From Caulobacter sp. X (GTDB lineage Bacteria; Pseudomonadota; Alphaproteobacteria; Caulobacterales; Caulobacteraceae), in assembly GCF_002742635.1 (NCBI RefSeq), contig NZ_PEGF01000001.1, positions 124,001 to 188,000 on the forward strand: a DNA stretch of 64,000 nucleotides, read 5' to 3'. Below are positions 43,379-52,493 of the stretch, piece by piece. The position numbers were made by a program, and so were the translations under genes. The notes beneath the pieces were generated by a model. It worked only from the letters and a program-made list of their open reading frames with translations, was not told where the DNA came from and made no database searches. Within the stretch, counting starts at the first letter, position 1. The number at the start of each line of letters is the position of its first letter.

Positions 43379-45163
43379 GTGACGCTGCAACAAGGTCTTT
43401 CGTTTGGGTTGATTGGCGCGACGGTTCTCTGCTTCCTCTGGGGGCGTTGGCGATACGATCTCATCGCCCTTGGCGCCTTGGCGGTGGGCGTCTTGACGGG
43501 CCTGATCCCGGCGAAGTCGGCGTTTGACGGCTTTTCGAACGACATCGTGGTGATCATCGCCAGCGCGCTTGTGCTCAGCGCGGCCGTGTCCCGATCGGGA
43601 TTGGTCGATCGCCTCATGGCGCCGCTGCTGCCTCGCTTGGGAAGCGAGCGCAGCCAAGTCCCGGTGCTGGTCGCCGTGACCACGCTACTGTCGATGATGA
43701 CCAAGAACGTCGGGGCCTTGGCGCTGATGATGCCGTCGGCCCTGCAGATCGCTAAGCGGACGGGCGTCTCGCCAGGCCGTCTTTTGATGCCGATGTCGTT
43801 TGGGTCGCTGGCCGGCGGGCTTGCGGTGCTTGTGGGCACATCGCCGAACATCATCGTCTCGGAGGTGCGCGGAAAGGCGCTTGGGGAGCCCTTCCGCATG
43901 TTCGACTTCATGCCCGTGGGTGGAACGCTCGCTCTAATCACCATCGCCTATCTGGCCGTCGCCTATCACCTGCTGCCCAAGCATCGAATCGCGGCCATCG
44001 ACGTGGACGCGGCCTTGGCCGCCAACGCGTACGTCACGGAGGTCGAGGCGCCGGAGGGATGGCGCTTCGCGGACGGCCGCGTCGCGGACCTCCGCGCCGC
44101 CGCGGACGGGGCCGTGAGCGTGGTGGCGATCCTGCGCGGCCGCAAACGCATGGCCTCTCCACACGCCAATCGCCGCGTCCTGCCCGGCGATCAACTGCTG
44201 CTGGAAGGCGAGCAGCAGACGCTCAACGAACTGATCGTGAAGACGGGCTTGAAGCTGACGGATGCGGACCGGCCCGTGGTCATGAACGAGCCGACCGAAG
44301 AGGTGAGGGTGGTAGAGGCGGTGATCGGCGCTGAATCCGATCTGATCGGTCAAACCGCGCGAGGGCTCAAGCTGAATGAGGCCCATGGCGTCAACCTGCT
44401 CGGCGTCAGCCGCAGCGGCTATCGCATGGCGGGTCGTCTGGCCACGGTCAGGCTGCGGGCCGGCGACATCCTGGTCCTGCAGGGCGCGGAGCGGCAACTG
44501 CCCTTGGCGCTGTCGGCCCTGGGGTGTTTGCCGCTCGCCGAGCGGGAAGTGCGGCTCGGCGGAGCCCGGCACGCGCTGTTGCCCGCTGCGATCCTGATCG
44601 GGGCGATGTTGCTGGTCGCGTTCGGGGTGGTGCCGGCGGCGACGGGCTTTTTTGGGGCCGCGATCCTGGTGGTCGCGACGGGCGCCCTGCGAATGCGCGA
44701 GGCCTATGCCTCGCTGGAAGGGCCGGTGCTGGTCCTGGTCGCGGCGATGATCCCCGTGAGCGACACCGTGCAATCTTCCGGCGGCGCCGACCTGATCGCC
44801 AGCTGGCTATCGGGCGCGTTTCACGGCCTGCCGCCGCTCGTGACCCTGACCGCCATGATGGCCGTGGCGATGGTCGCCACGCCGTTCCTGAACAACGCCG
44901 CCACGGTGCTGATTGTCGCCCCGATCGGCATGGGGTTGGCCGAGCGCCTGGGCCTCAGTCCCGATCCGTTCCTGATGGCGGTTGCGGTCGGCGCGGGCTG
45001 CGATTTCCTGACCCCCATCGGTCACCAGTGCAATACGCTAGTGCTCGCGCCGGGCGGCTACCGGTTTGGCGACTATGCCCGTCTCGGCGCTCCGCTAACC
45101 CTGCTCATCCTGCTGGCGGCGCCGGCGCTGATCGCGTTCTTCTGGCCTTTCGCGCGCGCCTAG
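43379..45163 (+). CDS. SLC13-type (DASS) transporter with TrkA-C domains
   Basis: Inner-membrane transporter of 594 residues with two blocks of transmembrane helices (about 1-190 and 395-594) around two cytoplasmic RCK_C/TrkA-C-like domains (about 205-375: ILRGRKRMASPHANRRVLPGDQLLLEGEQQTLNELI and LIGQTARGLKLNEAHGVNLLGVSRSG, RLRAGDILVLQGAERQL). Signature hairpins are TTLLSMMTKNVGALALMMPSAL and ATPFLNNAATVLIVAPIGMGLA, plus VGTSPNIIVS and PIGHQCNTLVLAPGGYRFGDY. This layout is that of divalent anion:Na+ symporters annotated as SLC13/CitM/sulfate permeases. The start is GTG 43379. The substrate (sulfate, dicarboxylate or other anion) cannot be told. It is convergent with the polysaccharide co-polymerase gene. 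Confidence 0.85.
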   Translation: MTLQQGLSFGLIGATVLCFLWGRWRYDLIALGALAVGVLTGLIPAKSAFDGFSNDIVVIIASALVLSAAVSRSGLVDRLMAPLLPRLGSERSQVPVLVAVTTLLSMMTKNVGALALMMPSALQIAKRTGVSPGRLLMPMSFGSLAGGLAVLVGTSPNIIVSEVRGKALGEPFRMFDFMPVGGTLALITIAYLAVAYHLLPKHRIAAIDVDAALAANAYVTEVEAPEGWRFADGRVADLRAAADGAVSVVAILRGRKRMASPHANRRVLPGDQLLLEGEQQTLNELIVKTGLKLTDADRPVVMNEPTEEVRVVEAVIGAESDLIGQTARGLKLNEAHGVNLLGVSRSGYRMAGRLATVRLRAGDILVLQGAERQLPLALSALGCLPLAEREVRLGGARHALLPAAILIGAMLLVAFGVVPAATGFFGAAILVVATGALRMREAYASLEGPVLVLVAAMIPVSDTVQSSGGADLIASWLSGAFHGLPPLVTLTAMMAVAMVATPFLNNAATVLIVAPIGMGLAERLGLSPDPFLMAVAVGAGCDFLTPIGHQCNTLVLAPGGYRFGDYARLGAPLTLLILLAAPALIAFFWPFARA

Positions 45164-45206
45164 GAAGCGTCGCCAAGGAGCGCCCGCCCCGTCGCGCGTC
45201 CGCTTC

Positions 45207-47324
45207 CTAGAGCCAGGAATAGATCGCCCGAGGAATGTAGAAGCCGCGCTTGTTCAAGATCGCGCCGGTGACGTCTCCCGCCGCGCCCTCGATGCGTTCG
45301 ATCATGTTTCGAGCCACAGCCGCCCGGGTGGCCTCGGCCTCGATGACGACGAGGTTCATGTCGACCAGCGGCGCGAAGATCAAGCTCGCCGAGGAGCGTT
45401 CCAGCGCGGGGCAATCGACCAGCACGACGTCGTAGTTCCTGCGGGCCTCGCGGAAGAAGGTCTCCCATTCGGTCTCGCTCAATGCGTGCGAGCCGGCGCC
45501 CATTGGCAGCGTGATGTGGAGGGACGTGCCCTTCACGGCGATCCGGTCGGGGGAGACGCGCGTCAGCTTGGCGCCGCTTTCCGCGAAAGCCTGGATGGCG
45601 GACCCCTCGACGGCCGGTTCGATATCGACGATCAGCACGCGCTTGGCGTTCGCCGTGGCCGCCATCATGGCCAAGTCCATCAGCAGGCTTGAAACGCCTT
45701 CGCCGCCATTGGCGGCCACAAGCTGCATGACGCGGCCAGGTCCCGGCGCGACGCTGGTGAGCAATCGCAAGATGAGTTTGGCGTCGTCATAGCCCAGAAA
45801 CGAGGCGCGGCTGACCGAGCCAGGCTGGCCGCGTCGTCGCGCGGCGATCTTGTCGTCTGCCGAAACGGTGAGGACGACAGGCACGTCCAGCTTCTGTTCC
45901 ACGTCTCGCGGCGTGATCATCACGTCCGAGAAGGCGGACGAAACCACGATCACCGCCACCGCCGTGGCCAAGCCCAGCGCCAGGCCGGCCACCAGCAGGA
46001 CCAAGCGTCCGCTGGAACCCTTCACGGGCGGGTCGGCGGCTTGGACAATACGGACGTTGGCCTTGGCCTTGGAGAGCGTGCTGGCTAGCCCCGTGTCCTG
46101 AGCGCGCTTGGCCAATTCGGCGAAGCCTTCTTCCAGGGCGCCGCGCTGGCGTATCAGCTCGCGATACTCCGGACCAATCTGGACCAGCTCCGCGAGACGC
46201 GCGGTGACGGCTTTGAGATCGCGAGCCGCCTGAACGCGGGCTAGGCGCAAGCCCGTGAGATCGCCGACGCTGTCGGCGAGTTCGGTGTCGAGTTGCTGGC
46301 GAACCGGATTGACGCCGCGCCGAACCGCGATGACCTGCTGTTGCGGCGCGGCGTGAATCTGCGCCTGCACCTCGGCGATCTTGCGGTCGAGATCGACGAT
46401 CAGCGGATAGCCCTCGACATAACGCGCCGCGGCCTGGCGCCGCTGGTTCTGCAGATCCAACAGCGTGCGGGTCAGGTCCTCCAACTGCTGGGAGCGACCC
46501 TTGTCGTTGGAGATCTCCACTTCCGACGGCGCGGCCTTCAGCCAGCCGGACAGGACCGACACGCGGCCGCTCCGCGCGGCCAGCTGCTGATCCAGCACCT
46601 GAATCTGGCTGGCGAGGGAGGATTGCTGGTTCTGAACCGTCGTCAGCTCCGTCGGATAGTCCCCGAAGCCATGATCGACCGAGAACCGAAGAAGCTTGTC
46701 CTCAACCTCGGTCAGGCGTTTGTTGAGCTGGTCGCGTTGGGCGTTGACCAGGGACGGGTCGGCTTGCTCGAAGATCAGCCGTCGACGTTCGATATAGAGC
46801 TTCACCAAGGTGTTCAGCAGGTCGGCCGCGACCTTTGGATCGTCGCCCTGCAGGTTGAGCTCGATGACGTTCGACTGCGGGATGTTGACGATGTCGAGGT
46901 CCTTGGAAAGCTGCTCCGCCGCCTTCTCCAGTCCCTTCGGTTGGTTGACGAGGTCGGGATAGGCTCGGGCCAGGCCGACCTTGCGGATCGCCTGGATGCG
47001 CAGTTCCTTGGCCGACAAAATCTGGATTTCAGCCTGCACGATCTGGGCGCGGTCAAAGCTCAGACCCTGAGCGCCGCCGGTCAGGTCGCTATGGAAAACG
47101 TAGTCGTCGCCAAGCAGGATCAGGAGGCGCGACTGAGCCGTGTAGATGGGATGCGCCAGCAAGATGGCGATCACCGCCAACGCGACGGGGATCAGAAAGC
47201 CCAGCAGAGCTTCGACGCGGTAATAGAACACCGGCGTGAGCAGCTCGCGCACTGTCAGAGGCGAGCGCGTGCGACCATGCCCTCCTCGGACGTAAGCGCT
47301 TTGCTCTATTGCCGCGGTGTTCAT
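45207..47324 (-). CDS. Wzz/GumC-type polysaccharide co-polymerase with degenerate tyrosine-kinase domain
   Basis: Inner-membrane chain-length/export protein of about 705 residues. A Wzz domain with transmembrane helix ALLGFLIPVALAVIAILLA (about 40-60) is followed by long periplasmic coiled coils (about 180-410), a second helix LVLLVAGLALGLATAVAVIVV (about 445-465) and a cytoplasmic BY-kinase-like domain (about 540-700). The Walker A site reads GGEGVSSLLMDLA where active kinases have GEGKS(T), so the key Lys is missing; Walker B-like VVLVDCPAL remains. There is no C-terminal tyrosine cluster (RGFYIPRAIYSWL ends it). It probably has a structural role. I used ATG 47324; TTG 47342 is in frame. 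It is divergent from the export lipoprotein. Confidence 0.88.
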   Translation of the reverse strand: MNTAAIEQSAYVRGGHGRTRSPLTVRELLTPVFYYRVEALLGFLIPVALAVIAILLAHPIYTAQSRLLILLGDDYVFHSDLTGGAQGLSFDRAQIVQAEIQILSAKELRIQAIRKVGLARAYPDLVNQPKGLEKAAEQLSKDLDIVNIPQSNVIELNLQGDDPKVAADLLNTLVKLYIERRRLIFEQADPSLVNAQRDQLNKRLTEVEDKLLRFSVDHGFGDYPTELTTVQNQQSSLASQIQVLDQQLAARSGRVSVLSGWLKAAPSEVEISNDKGRSQQLEDLTRTLLDLQNQRRQAAARYVEGYPLIVDLDRKIAEVQAQIHAAPQQQVIAVRRGVNPVRQQLDTELADSVGDLTGLRLARVQAARDLKAVTARLAELVQIGPEYRELIRQRGALEEGFAELAKRAQDTGLASTLSKAKANVRIVQAADPPVKGSSGRLVLLVAGLALGLATAVAVIVVSSAFSDVMITPRDVEQKLDVPVVLTVSADDKIAARRRGQPGSVSRASFLGYDDAKLILRLLTSVAPGPGRVMQLVAANGGEGVSSLLMDLAMMAATANAKRVLIVDIEPAVEGSAIQAFAESGAKLTRVSPDRIAVKGTSLHITLPMGAGSHALSETEWETFFREARRNYDVVLVDCPALERSSASLIFAPLVDMNLVVIEAEATRAAVARNMIERIEGAAGDVTGAILNKRGFYIPRAIYSWL

Positions 47325-47602
47325 TGTTGCGGAGGACTTCAACTCTGCGACCGCGTAAGCGCGACGGAACTCTGGTCGATAGCGGTTGAGGACTTAACAA
47401 ACACTGACGTCCTCGCGAGCGGCCCAGGCCATATCGCTTGAAATGACCCGTTTTGGGCAAGATCATTGTTATCCAATGGCTTTCAATACATGTAGCGCTG
47501 CCATTTGCCGCATGCCGCAATGGGAGCGGCAACCAAATCCTAACGCCCTTAGGCCACTTACGTTTACCAATGCCGCGCCGTCGCGTGGCGAAGGAGGTTG
47601 GT
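47325..47602. promoter_or_regulatory. Divergent promoter region of the exopolysaccharide locus
   Basis: About 280 bp between the co-polymerase and export lipoprotein starts, with AT-rich parts around 47460-47500 (TTGTTATCCAATGGC, TTCAATACATG) likely to hold the promoters. An inverted repeat TTGCCGC (47505-47511) / GCGGCAA (47526-47532) is present. The Shine-Dalgarno AAGGAGG of the lipoprotein gene is at 47591-47597. Confidence 0.35.
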
Positions 47603-48322
47603 TTGTCCGCCTGGCTTCGTGTTCTCTCGCTCTTCGTCGTCGTTGCGGTCGCAGGCTGCGCCGCGACGCCCGCGCCAGCGCGCCAAGACGCGGCCCGGAG
47701 CGGGGGCGCGACGTTCGCGCCCTGGACCAGCGAGGACTATCGCTATCGCATCGGGCCTGGCGACGAGCTGTCGGTTCGGTTCGTGGTCAATCCCGACTTG
47801 AACGCAACGGTGGTTGTCGGCCCTGACGGCCGAGGGGTCTTTCCGCTGATCAGCGCGCAGGATGTCGCCGGGCTGACGGCCGAGGAGGCCAACGCGCTGC
47901 TGAGCCGGGCCTATGCGACCGTGCTGCGCGCGCCCCAGGTCGAGACGCTGGTGGCGGGCTATGGCGCTTCGCAGATCTATATCGGCGGCGAGGTGCGCGA
48001 TCCGGGGGTGAAGACGATCAAGGGGCGCCTGACCGTGGCCCAGGCCGTCATGTCGGCGGGCGGGTTTCAAGACACGGCCCGAACGGGGCATGTGGTGGTC
48101 ATCCGCCAGCGACCGGGCGATCCTCGGCTGCTGATGCGAACGATCGACGTGCGGGACAATCTGAACGGCAAGAGCGGCGACGACTTCGCCGTCCTGCCGG
48201 GAGACCTGATCTTCGTGCCGCGCAGCGCCATCACAGAGGTCAACCGCTTCGTACGACAGTACGTGACCGGGGTCTTGCCGTTCAATTTCAACTACAGCAT
48301 CAACCGCGGCACGCGCTACTAG
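47603..48322 (+). CDS. Wza-type polysaccharide export lipoprotein
   Basis: Outer-membrane export protein of 239 residues. I chose TTG 47603 because AAGGAGG lies five bases upstream and the product then begins with a perfect lipoprotein signal peptide ending in VAVAGC (Cys at about residue 19). An upstream ATG at 47570 would add 11 charged residues without a ribosome binding site. The PES domain is YRIGPGDELSVRFVVNPDLNATVVVGPDGRGVFPLI, followed by an SLBB-like part, IYIGGEVRDPGVKTIKGRLTVAQAVMSAGG and DFAVLPGDLIFVPRSAITEVNRFV. It is shorter than E. coli Wza, as is common in Caulobacter-type export systems. It would form the exit channel for the polymer. Confidence 0.9.
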   Translation: MSAWLRVLSLFVVVAVAGCAATPAPARQDAARSGGATFAPWTSEDYRYRIGPGDELSVRFVVNPDLNATVVVGPDGRGVFPLISAQDVAGLTAEEANALLSRAYATVLRAPQVETLVAGYGASQIYIGGEVRDPGVKTIKGRLTVAQAVMSAGGFQDTARTGHVVVIRQRPGDPRLLMRTIDVRDNLNGKSGDDFAVLPGDLIFVPRSAITEVNRFVRQYVTGVLPFNFNYSINRGTRY

Positions 48323-48346
48323 CCTGACGGCTCCCCGAGGAGACGG

Positions 48347-49603
48347 ATGTCCCGCTATCTGATCTCCGCCTTCGAGCAGGCCCTGTGGTCTCTGCTCAAT
48401 TTCGGCGTCAACCTCCTGCTGATCCGCTTCGTCGCGCCGGATCAGTACGGGGCCTTCATGCTCTGGGCGTCCTGCGGCTTTGTGCTGTCGAGTTTGCAGA
48501 ACGCCTTGACCGTCTGCCATCTGCAGGCGTTGGCGCCCGGCGCTGGGAGTGATCCCAAGCGCCTGCCGGTCGAGCGTCTGATGCATGGCGTCAACGCCGT
48601 GTTCTTGGCGGCGGCGGCTCTCGCGTGCCTGGGCGCGGCCCTGGCGTGGCGCGGCGTCGGCAGCCCCTACGGCGCTCCGGCCGCCGCCTTGTTCGTACCG
48701 GCGTTCCTGGCGCAACAGTACCTGCGAGCGCTTGCCTTCTCGCGCGGACGTCCAGGCCTCGCGACCTTGCAAACCGCGGGGGTCTTTTGTCTGGTGACGT
48801 TGCTGCTGGGCCAAGCTCTGCTCGAGGGCGGGCGGCTGGACGCGAACGGCATCCTCTGGCGGTTGGGGGTCGCCTATGCCGCGACGGGCGCTGTCGCCGC
48901 AGTCTGGGCTCTGCGAGGGCAGGGGGGCTGGCTTCGCCGCCACGAGATGAAGGCCTATGGCGACTACGTCCGGCAATCGGGCTGGGTTTTCCTGGGCGTA
49001 TCGAGCACCGAGTTGCTGACCCGGTTCTATGTATTCGTGGTCGCCGGCTGGTTTGGCGCCGCGACGCTGGCGTCCCTCTCGGCGACCCAACAGCTTTTGC
49101 GGCCTGTCCCCTTGCTCGCGATGTCTTGGAGCATGGTGGCCCGAAACGATCTCGCGCGTCGGCGCGATCGGGGCGCTTGGAGCGGCTTTCGACGGCTTCT
49201 GGCGCTTGCGGCAGGCGCTGGGATGTTGGTCGCGGCGGCTTGGACCGTGATCCTCTATGCGGCCTGGCCGACGATCGCGACGCATCTCTTTGGCGGCAAA
49301 TATCTGGCTGATGGCTGGATGGTCGTTCTCTGGGGAGTCAGCGCCGCGATCACCTTGGGGCAGACTGTGGTCAGCACCGGCCTTCAGGTGCTGCGCGCCT
49401 TCAAGCCCTTGGCGTTGGCGAACGGCGCGGCCTCGCTGGTCGCGGCGGGTTGCATCCTGTTGACCATGCGCGGACTGGGCCCCGCTGGCGCCATCATCGG
49501 CACGGCGGCGGGGCAATTGCTGGAGCTTGCGGCCATGGCCGCCATCCTTCTGTCGATTACCGCGGCGCGGCGGCGATCTGCCCCAGGCGCAACCGGGGGC
49601 TAG
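48347..49603 (+). CDS. Wzx-type polysaccharide flippase
   Basis: Integral membrane protein of 418 residues with about twelve hydrophobic helices, starting LISAFEQALWSLLNFGVNLLLIRFVAPDQYGAFMLWASCG, the N-terminus typical of oligosaccharide flippases (MOP superfamily), and including YVRQSGWVFLGVSSTELLTRFYVFVVAGWFGAATLASLSATQQLLRPVPLLAMSW. It is expected to move the undecaprenyl-linked repeat unit across the inner membrane. It follows the export lipoprotein by 24 bp. Its last 47 bp overlap the 3' end of the oppositely directed polymerase gene. Confidence 0.85.
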   Translation: MSRYLISAFEQALWSLLNFGVNLLLIRFVAPDQYGAFMLWASCGFVLSSLQNALTVCHLQALAPGAGSDPKRLPVERLMHGVNAVFLAAAALACLGAALAWRGVGSPYGAPAAALFVPAFLAQQYLRALAFSRGRPGLATLQTAGVFCLVTLLLGQALLEGGRLDANGILWRLGVAYAATGAVAAVWALRGQGGWLRRHEMKAYGDYVRQSGWVFLGVSSTELLTRFYVFVVAGWFGAATLASLSATQQLLRPVPLLAMSWSMVARNDLARRRDRGAWSGFRRLLALAAGAGMLVAAAWTVILYAAWPTIATHLFGGKYLADGWMVVLWGVSAAITLGQTVVSTGLQVLRAFKPLALANGAASLVAAGCILLTMRGLGPAGAIIGTAAGQLLELAAMAAILLSITAARRRSAPGATGG

Positions 49604-50981
49604 CGACTCTGCCTTCCTGTGAAGGCGCATGGCGCATGTCGATGTCGACGCCGAAGAGCAGGATCAATATCCCCAGCATGGCGTTGGCCGAGAAGTAGCT
49701 GCTCTCCATGAAGTTGTGCGCGAAGAAGATCAGCGGGAAAACGCCCAGAAACACCGCGTGAGGCAAGGCTTCGCGGCCCTCGATTGTCGGAGTCCTCAAG
49801 CTGTCGCGAACCAGGCCGAGGCCTCGAGTTATCCAGCGCAGAAGCAGAAGTAGCGCGCCTGCCAGTCCCGGCGCCCCCACCGTGACCAGAAGGTCGATGT
49901 AGCCGTTATGAGACTGGTTGGTGTGGGTCTCGGCCGCGAACCAAAGGTCCGTCTGCAGGCTGGGCTGGACCGCGGGGTTCACGTCCCAGAAGGAGCTGAA
50001 GCCCAAGCCCCTCAAGGGATGTTGCGAGAACTGGTTCAGGGCGAACATCCAGATCTCGGTGCGGCGCGTGAAGTTCACCCCGCGCAACGGGGCCAGAGGG
50101 TCTTGGCCGACGGCGTAGTTCCAGGCGAGCCATCCGAAGCCAGACGCCAAGAGTCCCGCCACGCCAAGCGCCGCGGCCGCCCATAGGGCGCCGGCGCGCA
50201 GGCGAAGGCATGCAAGCATCAAGGGCGTGGCGGCCAGGGCGGCGAGCGCGATCGCCAGGCTGGTCTTTGACTTGCTGGCGACCAGCAGCGCCACGCATCC
50301 CGCGAACATCGCGCCCCAGAACAGGCGCGCCTTCAGCGTCTTGCTGAACAGAAGATACGGCGTGATGACCAGCGAGCTCAGCATCATCACCGAACCCAGG
50401 GTGTTCTTATGATTATGGATCGCGGCCAGGCCGATGTCCGTCATCGAGAGGCCGGGGAGAGCGATCCATGACCCGATATCGATCATGATCATGATGGCGC
50501 AGGCGGTCGCGAGGGCGGCGTGCATCCGCCGGGGATCGCGTAGCCCCGCGACCAGAGCGATGCTCACCAGCACATTGATCAGATAGAGGATGAAGCGACG
50601 GCTCGAGACGACGGGGTCGATGGCCCAGCGCGTGGTCGCTCCAAACCACACGAACAGCAGCAGCAGCGGCCAGACCCGCATGGCCAGGCTCAGCACCTCC
50701 GCGCGTCGGAACCACATGATCGGCAGGGTCAACCCCAGTATGGCGAGCCAGATCGCGCGATTGAGCGGCGACATGGGCGAGGCCCCCGACAGGGCGTCCA
50801 CCGTCACCTCGTGGGTATACGGCGCCGCGCCAATCATCATGTACAGCAGCATCGCGACGAGGACGAAGCCCGACCAGAGCGCCAGCCGATCGTCCAGGCG
50901 CGCCGAAGCGGCGGCGCGTTCTTCGCGACGTGCGGCGCGCCAAGCTTCAATCGCGGAGACCGGGCGCGGTTCGTCACTCAC
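49557..50981 (-). CDS. O-antigen polymerase/ligase-family protein (Wzy-like)
   Basis: Membrane protein of 474 residues with about twelve helices and a long periplasmic loop between about residues 285 and 365 containing GVNFTRRTEIWMFALNQFSQHPLRGLGFSSFWD and THTNQSHNGYIDLLVTVGAPGL, the Wzy_C/O-antigen ligase signature (the R-x-x-I-W and H-N-G-Y-I-D pieces). In this locus it is probably the repeat-unit polymerase. It overlaps the WecG-type gene upstream by 8 bp and the flippase gene at its 3' end in antisense. A ligase role cannot be excluded from sequence. Confidence 0.85.
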   Translation of the reverse strand: MSDEPRPVSAIEAWRAARREERAAASARLDDRLALWSGFVLVAMLLYMMIGAAPYTHEVTVDALSGASPMSPLNRAIWLAILGLTLPIMWFRRAEVLSLAMRVWPLLLLFVWFGATTRWAIDPVVSSRRFILYLINVLVSIALVAGLRDPRRMHAALATACAIMIMIDIGSWIALPGLSMTDIGLAAIHNHKNTLGSVMMLSSLVITPYLLFSKTLKARLFWGAMFAGCVALLVASKSKTSLAIALAALAATPLMLACLRLRAGALWAAAALGVAGLLASGFGWLAWNYAVGQDPLAPLRGVNFTRRTEIWMFALNQFSQHPLRGLGFSSFWDVNPAVQPSLQTDLWFAAETHTNQSHNGYIDLLVTVGAPGLAGALLLLLRWITRGLGLVRDSLRTPTIEGREALPHAVFLGVFPLIFFAHNFMESSYFSANAMLGILILLFGVDIDMRHAPSQEGRVASPRLRLGQIAAAPR

Positions 50982-51783
50982 GGGAGTACGCTCCTCGCGA
51001 GCCTATCCAGCGTGAAAGCACGTCCCGCACGCCAAGGCCGAGGCCGTAGAAGCCGCGCATGTAGCGCCGCCAGAGTCTGCGAGGCTCCTTGACCAGGCGG
51101 TACAGCCAGACGAAGCCCGAATGCTCCAGAACCGCCGGCGCGGGGTCGGAATCTCCGGTCAGCACCTGCAGCGAGCTGCCGATGCAAAGGCCCAGGCCGG
51201 TGCTTCGTCCGTCCTCGATGATGTGCCCGCAAAGCAGCTCCGACTGCGGCGGTCCCATGGCGACGAAGACGAAGCGAGCCGGGTGCGCAGCGACGAAAGC
51301 GACTGCTTCGGCGACGGCGGCCGGATCGTGGATCATGCCCATCGGGGGCACGTGCTGGACGAGGCTTCGAAGGCCATATTGCTGGCGAAGCTTTTCGGCC
51401 AGGGCGGGCGTGCCGCCAATGATGGAGAGCGGCGTGTCGCGCTCAATGACTCGTTCGAATAGATCGCGGACCACATAGGCGCCAGGCGCGAAGCGCAGGC
51501 GCAGACCGCCGAGCAGAGCCGTCCGCCCCACGACGCGGCTGTCATTGGTGCTGATCCAGGCGGCGTCGCTGATTGCGCGGAACGTCGGATCGCGCTGGCG
51601 CAGATAGGCATGTTCGGCGTTGGGCGTCACGAAGGTCGCGAATGGCGCCTGGGGAGAGCGATCCGCCAAGGCTTTGACCGTCTGCTCAACCGTCATCGGC
51701 GTGAAGCGAAGTCCGGCGAAGCGAACGTCGGGCCAACGTTCTGGCGCGTTGGGGGCCGCTGTGACGCTTTGGGAACCAGACAT
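50974..51783 (-). CDS. WecG/TagA/CpsF-family glycosyltransferase
   Basis: Family GT26 enzyme of 269 residues expected to add the second sugar (often a ManNAc-type or hexose residue) to an undecaprenyl-linked acceptor. Visible family parts are FATFVTPNAEHAYLRQRDPTFRAISDAAWISTNDSRVVG, where TPNAE and the Asp region form the active site, SIIGGTPALAEKLRQQYGL, RFVFVAMGPPQSELLCGHII and GLCIGSSLQVLTGDSDPAPAVLEHSGFVWLYRLVKEPRRLWRRYM, the membrane-binding C-terminal appendix. GxG-type and WLYRL...EP..RLWRRY signatures are intact. It is in an operon with the polymerase and divergent from the priming transferase (104 bp gap). Confidence 0.88.
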   Translation of the reverse strand: MSGSQSVTAAPNAPERWPDVRFAGLRFTPMTVEQTVKALADRSPQAPFATFVTPNAEHAYLRQRDPTFRAISDAAWISTNDSRVVGRTALLGGLRLRFAPGAYVVRDLFERVIERDTPLSIIGGTPALAEKLRQQYGLRSLVQHVPPMGMIHDPAAVAEAVAFVAAHPARFVFVAMGPPQSELLCGHIIEDGRSTGLGLCIGSSLQVLTGDSDPAPAVLEHSGFVWLYRLVKEPRRLWRRYMRGFYGLGLGVRDVLSRWIGSRGAYSRE

Positions 51784-51887
51784 TAAGAGAGCCTGCCGCA
51801 GAGGGGCGTTAGAGAACGACGCCCATTGGCGCCATACTTGAGAGTACGGGCCCCACCTTTACGTTCGGTTCCCGTTTCGAGGCAGTC

Positions 51888-52493
51888 TTGAATTCCGCGC
51901 ACGCCATAAAGCGACTGATGGACATCGGCGTCTCCGCCGCGCTGCTAGCGCTGCTCGCCCCGCTGCTGCTGTTGATCGCACTCCTGGTCAAGCTGACGTC
52001 GAAAGGACCTGTCTTCTACGCCTGCCACTGGGTAGGGCAGGGAGAGCGCCCTTTCACGGGCTACAAGTTCCGCACCATGGTCTCCAACGCTGAGGCCATG
52101 GAAGCCGAGCTTCAGGATCGCAACGAGATGCGCGGTCCGGCCTTCAAGCTCACCAACGATCCGCGCGTCACGCGCGTGGGCAAGGTGTTGCGCAAGTACA
52201 GCCTGGACGAACTGCCCCAGCTTTGGAGCGTGCTCATCGGGGATCTCAGCCTCGTGGGGCCGCGTCCGCCGCGCGCCCATGAGTACGCGCAGTTCACCGA
52301 GTTCCAGAAGCAGAAGCTGGCGGTGAAGCCCGGGATCACTTGCCTCTGGCAGGTCGAGGGGCGCCATCGGATCAACGACTATGACGACTGGGTGGAGCGC
52401 GATCTCGACTATATTCGCCGCTGGTCGCTATGGCTGGACATCCAGATCCTGGCGCGGACGGCCGTGGTCGTTTTCCGGGGGACGGGCGTCTGA
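51888..52493 (+). CDS. Initiating sugar-phosphate transferase (bacterial sugar transferase family)
   Basis: Polyisoprenyl-phosphate hexose-1-phosphate transferase of 201 residues that should start repeat-unit assembly on undecaprenyl phosphate. One N-terminal re-entrant hydrophobic segment ([20 protein letters not shown]) is followed by the catalytic domain: [60 protein letters not shown] and [14 protein letters not shown]. It is the short single-domain form. The start is TTG 51888, with GAGG upstream; no earlier ATG exists in frame. Its TGA overlaps the next glycosyltransferase start (TGATG). Confidence 0.93.
   Translation: MNSAHAIKRLMDIGVSAALLALLAPLLLLIALLVKLTSKGPVFYACHWVGQGERPFTGYKFRTMVSNAEAMEAELQDRNEMRGPAFKLTNDPRVTRVGKVLRKYSLDELPQLWSVLIGDLSLVGPRPPRAHEYAQFTEFQKQKLAVKPGITCLWQVEGRHRINDYDDWVERDLDYIRRWSLWLDIQILARTAVVVFRGTGV

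Noticed and set aside
46293..47441. A 382-codon plus-strand frame opposite the co-polymerase gene
   Set aside because: Shadow of coiled-coil codons; no ribosome binding site and no family features.
47564..49630. A 688-codon minus-strand frame opposite the export lipoprotein and flippase genes
   Set aside because: Product is Arg/Gln-rich low complexity; the plus strand encodes a lipoprotein with ribosome binding site and a flippase.
51784..51887. A small gene in the gap between the WecG-type and priming transferase genes
   Set aside because: No start with ribosome binding site and no conserved-looking frame; treated as a divergent promoter.
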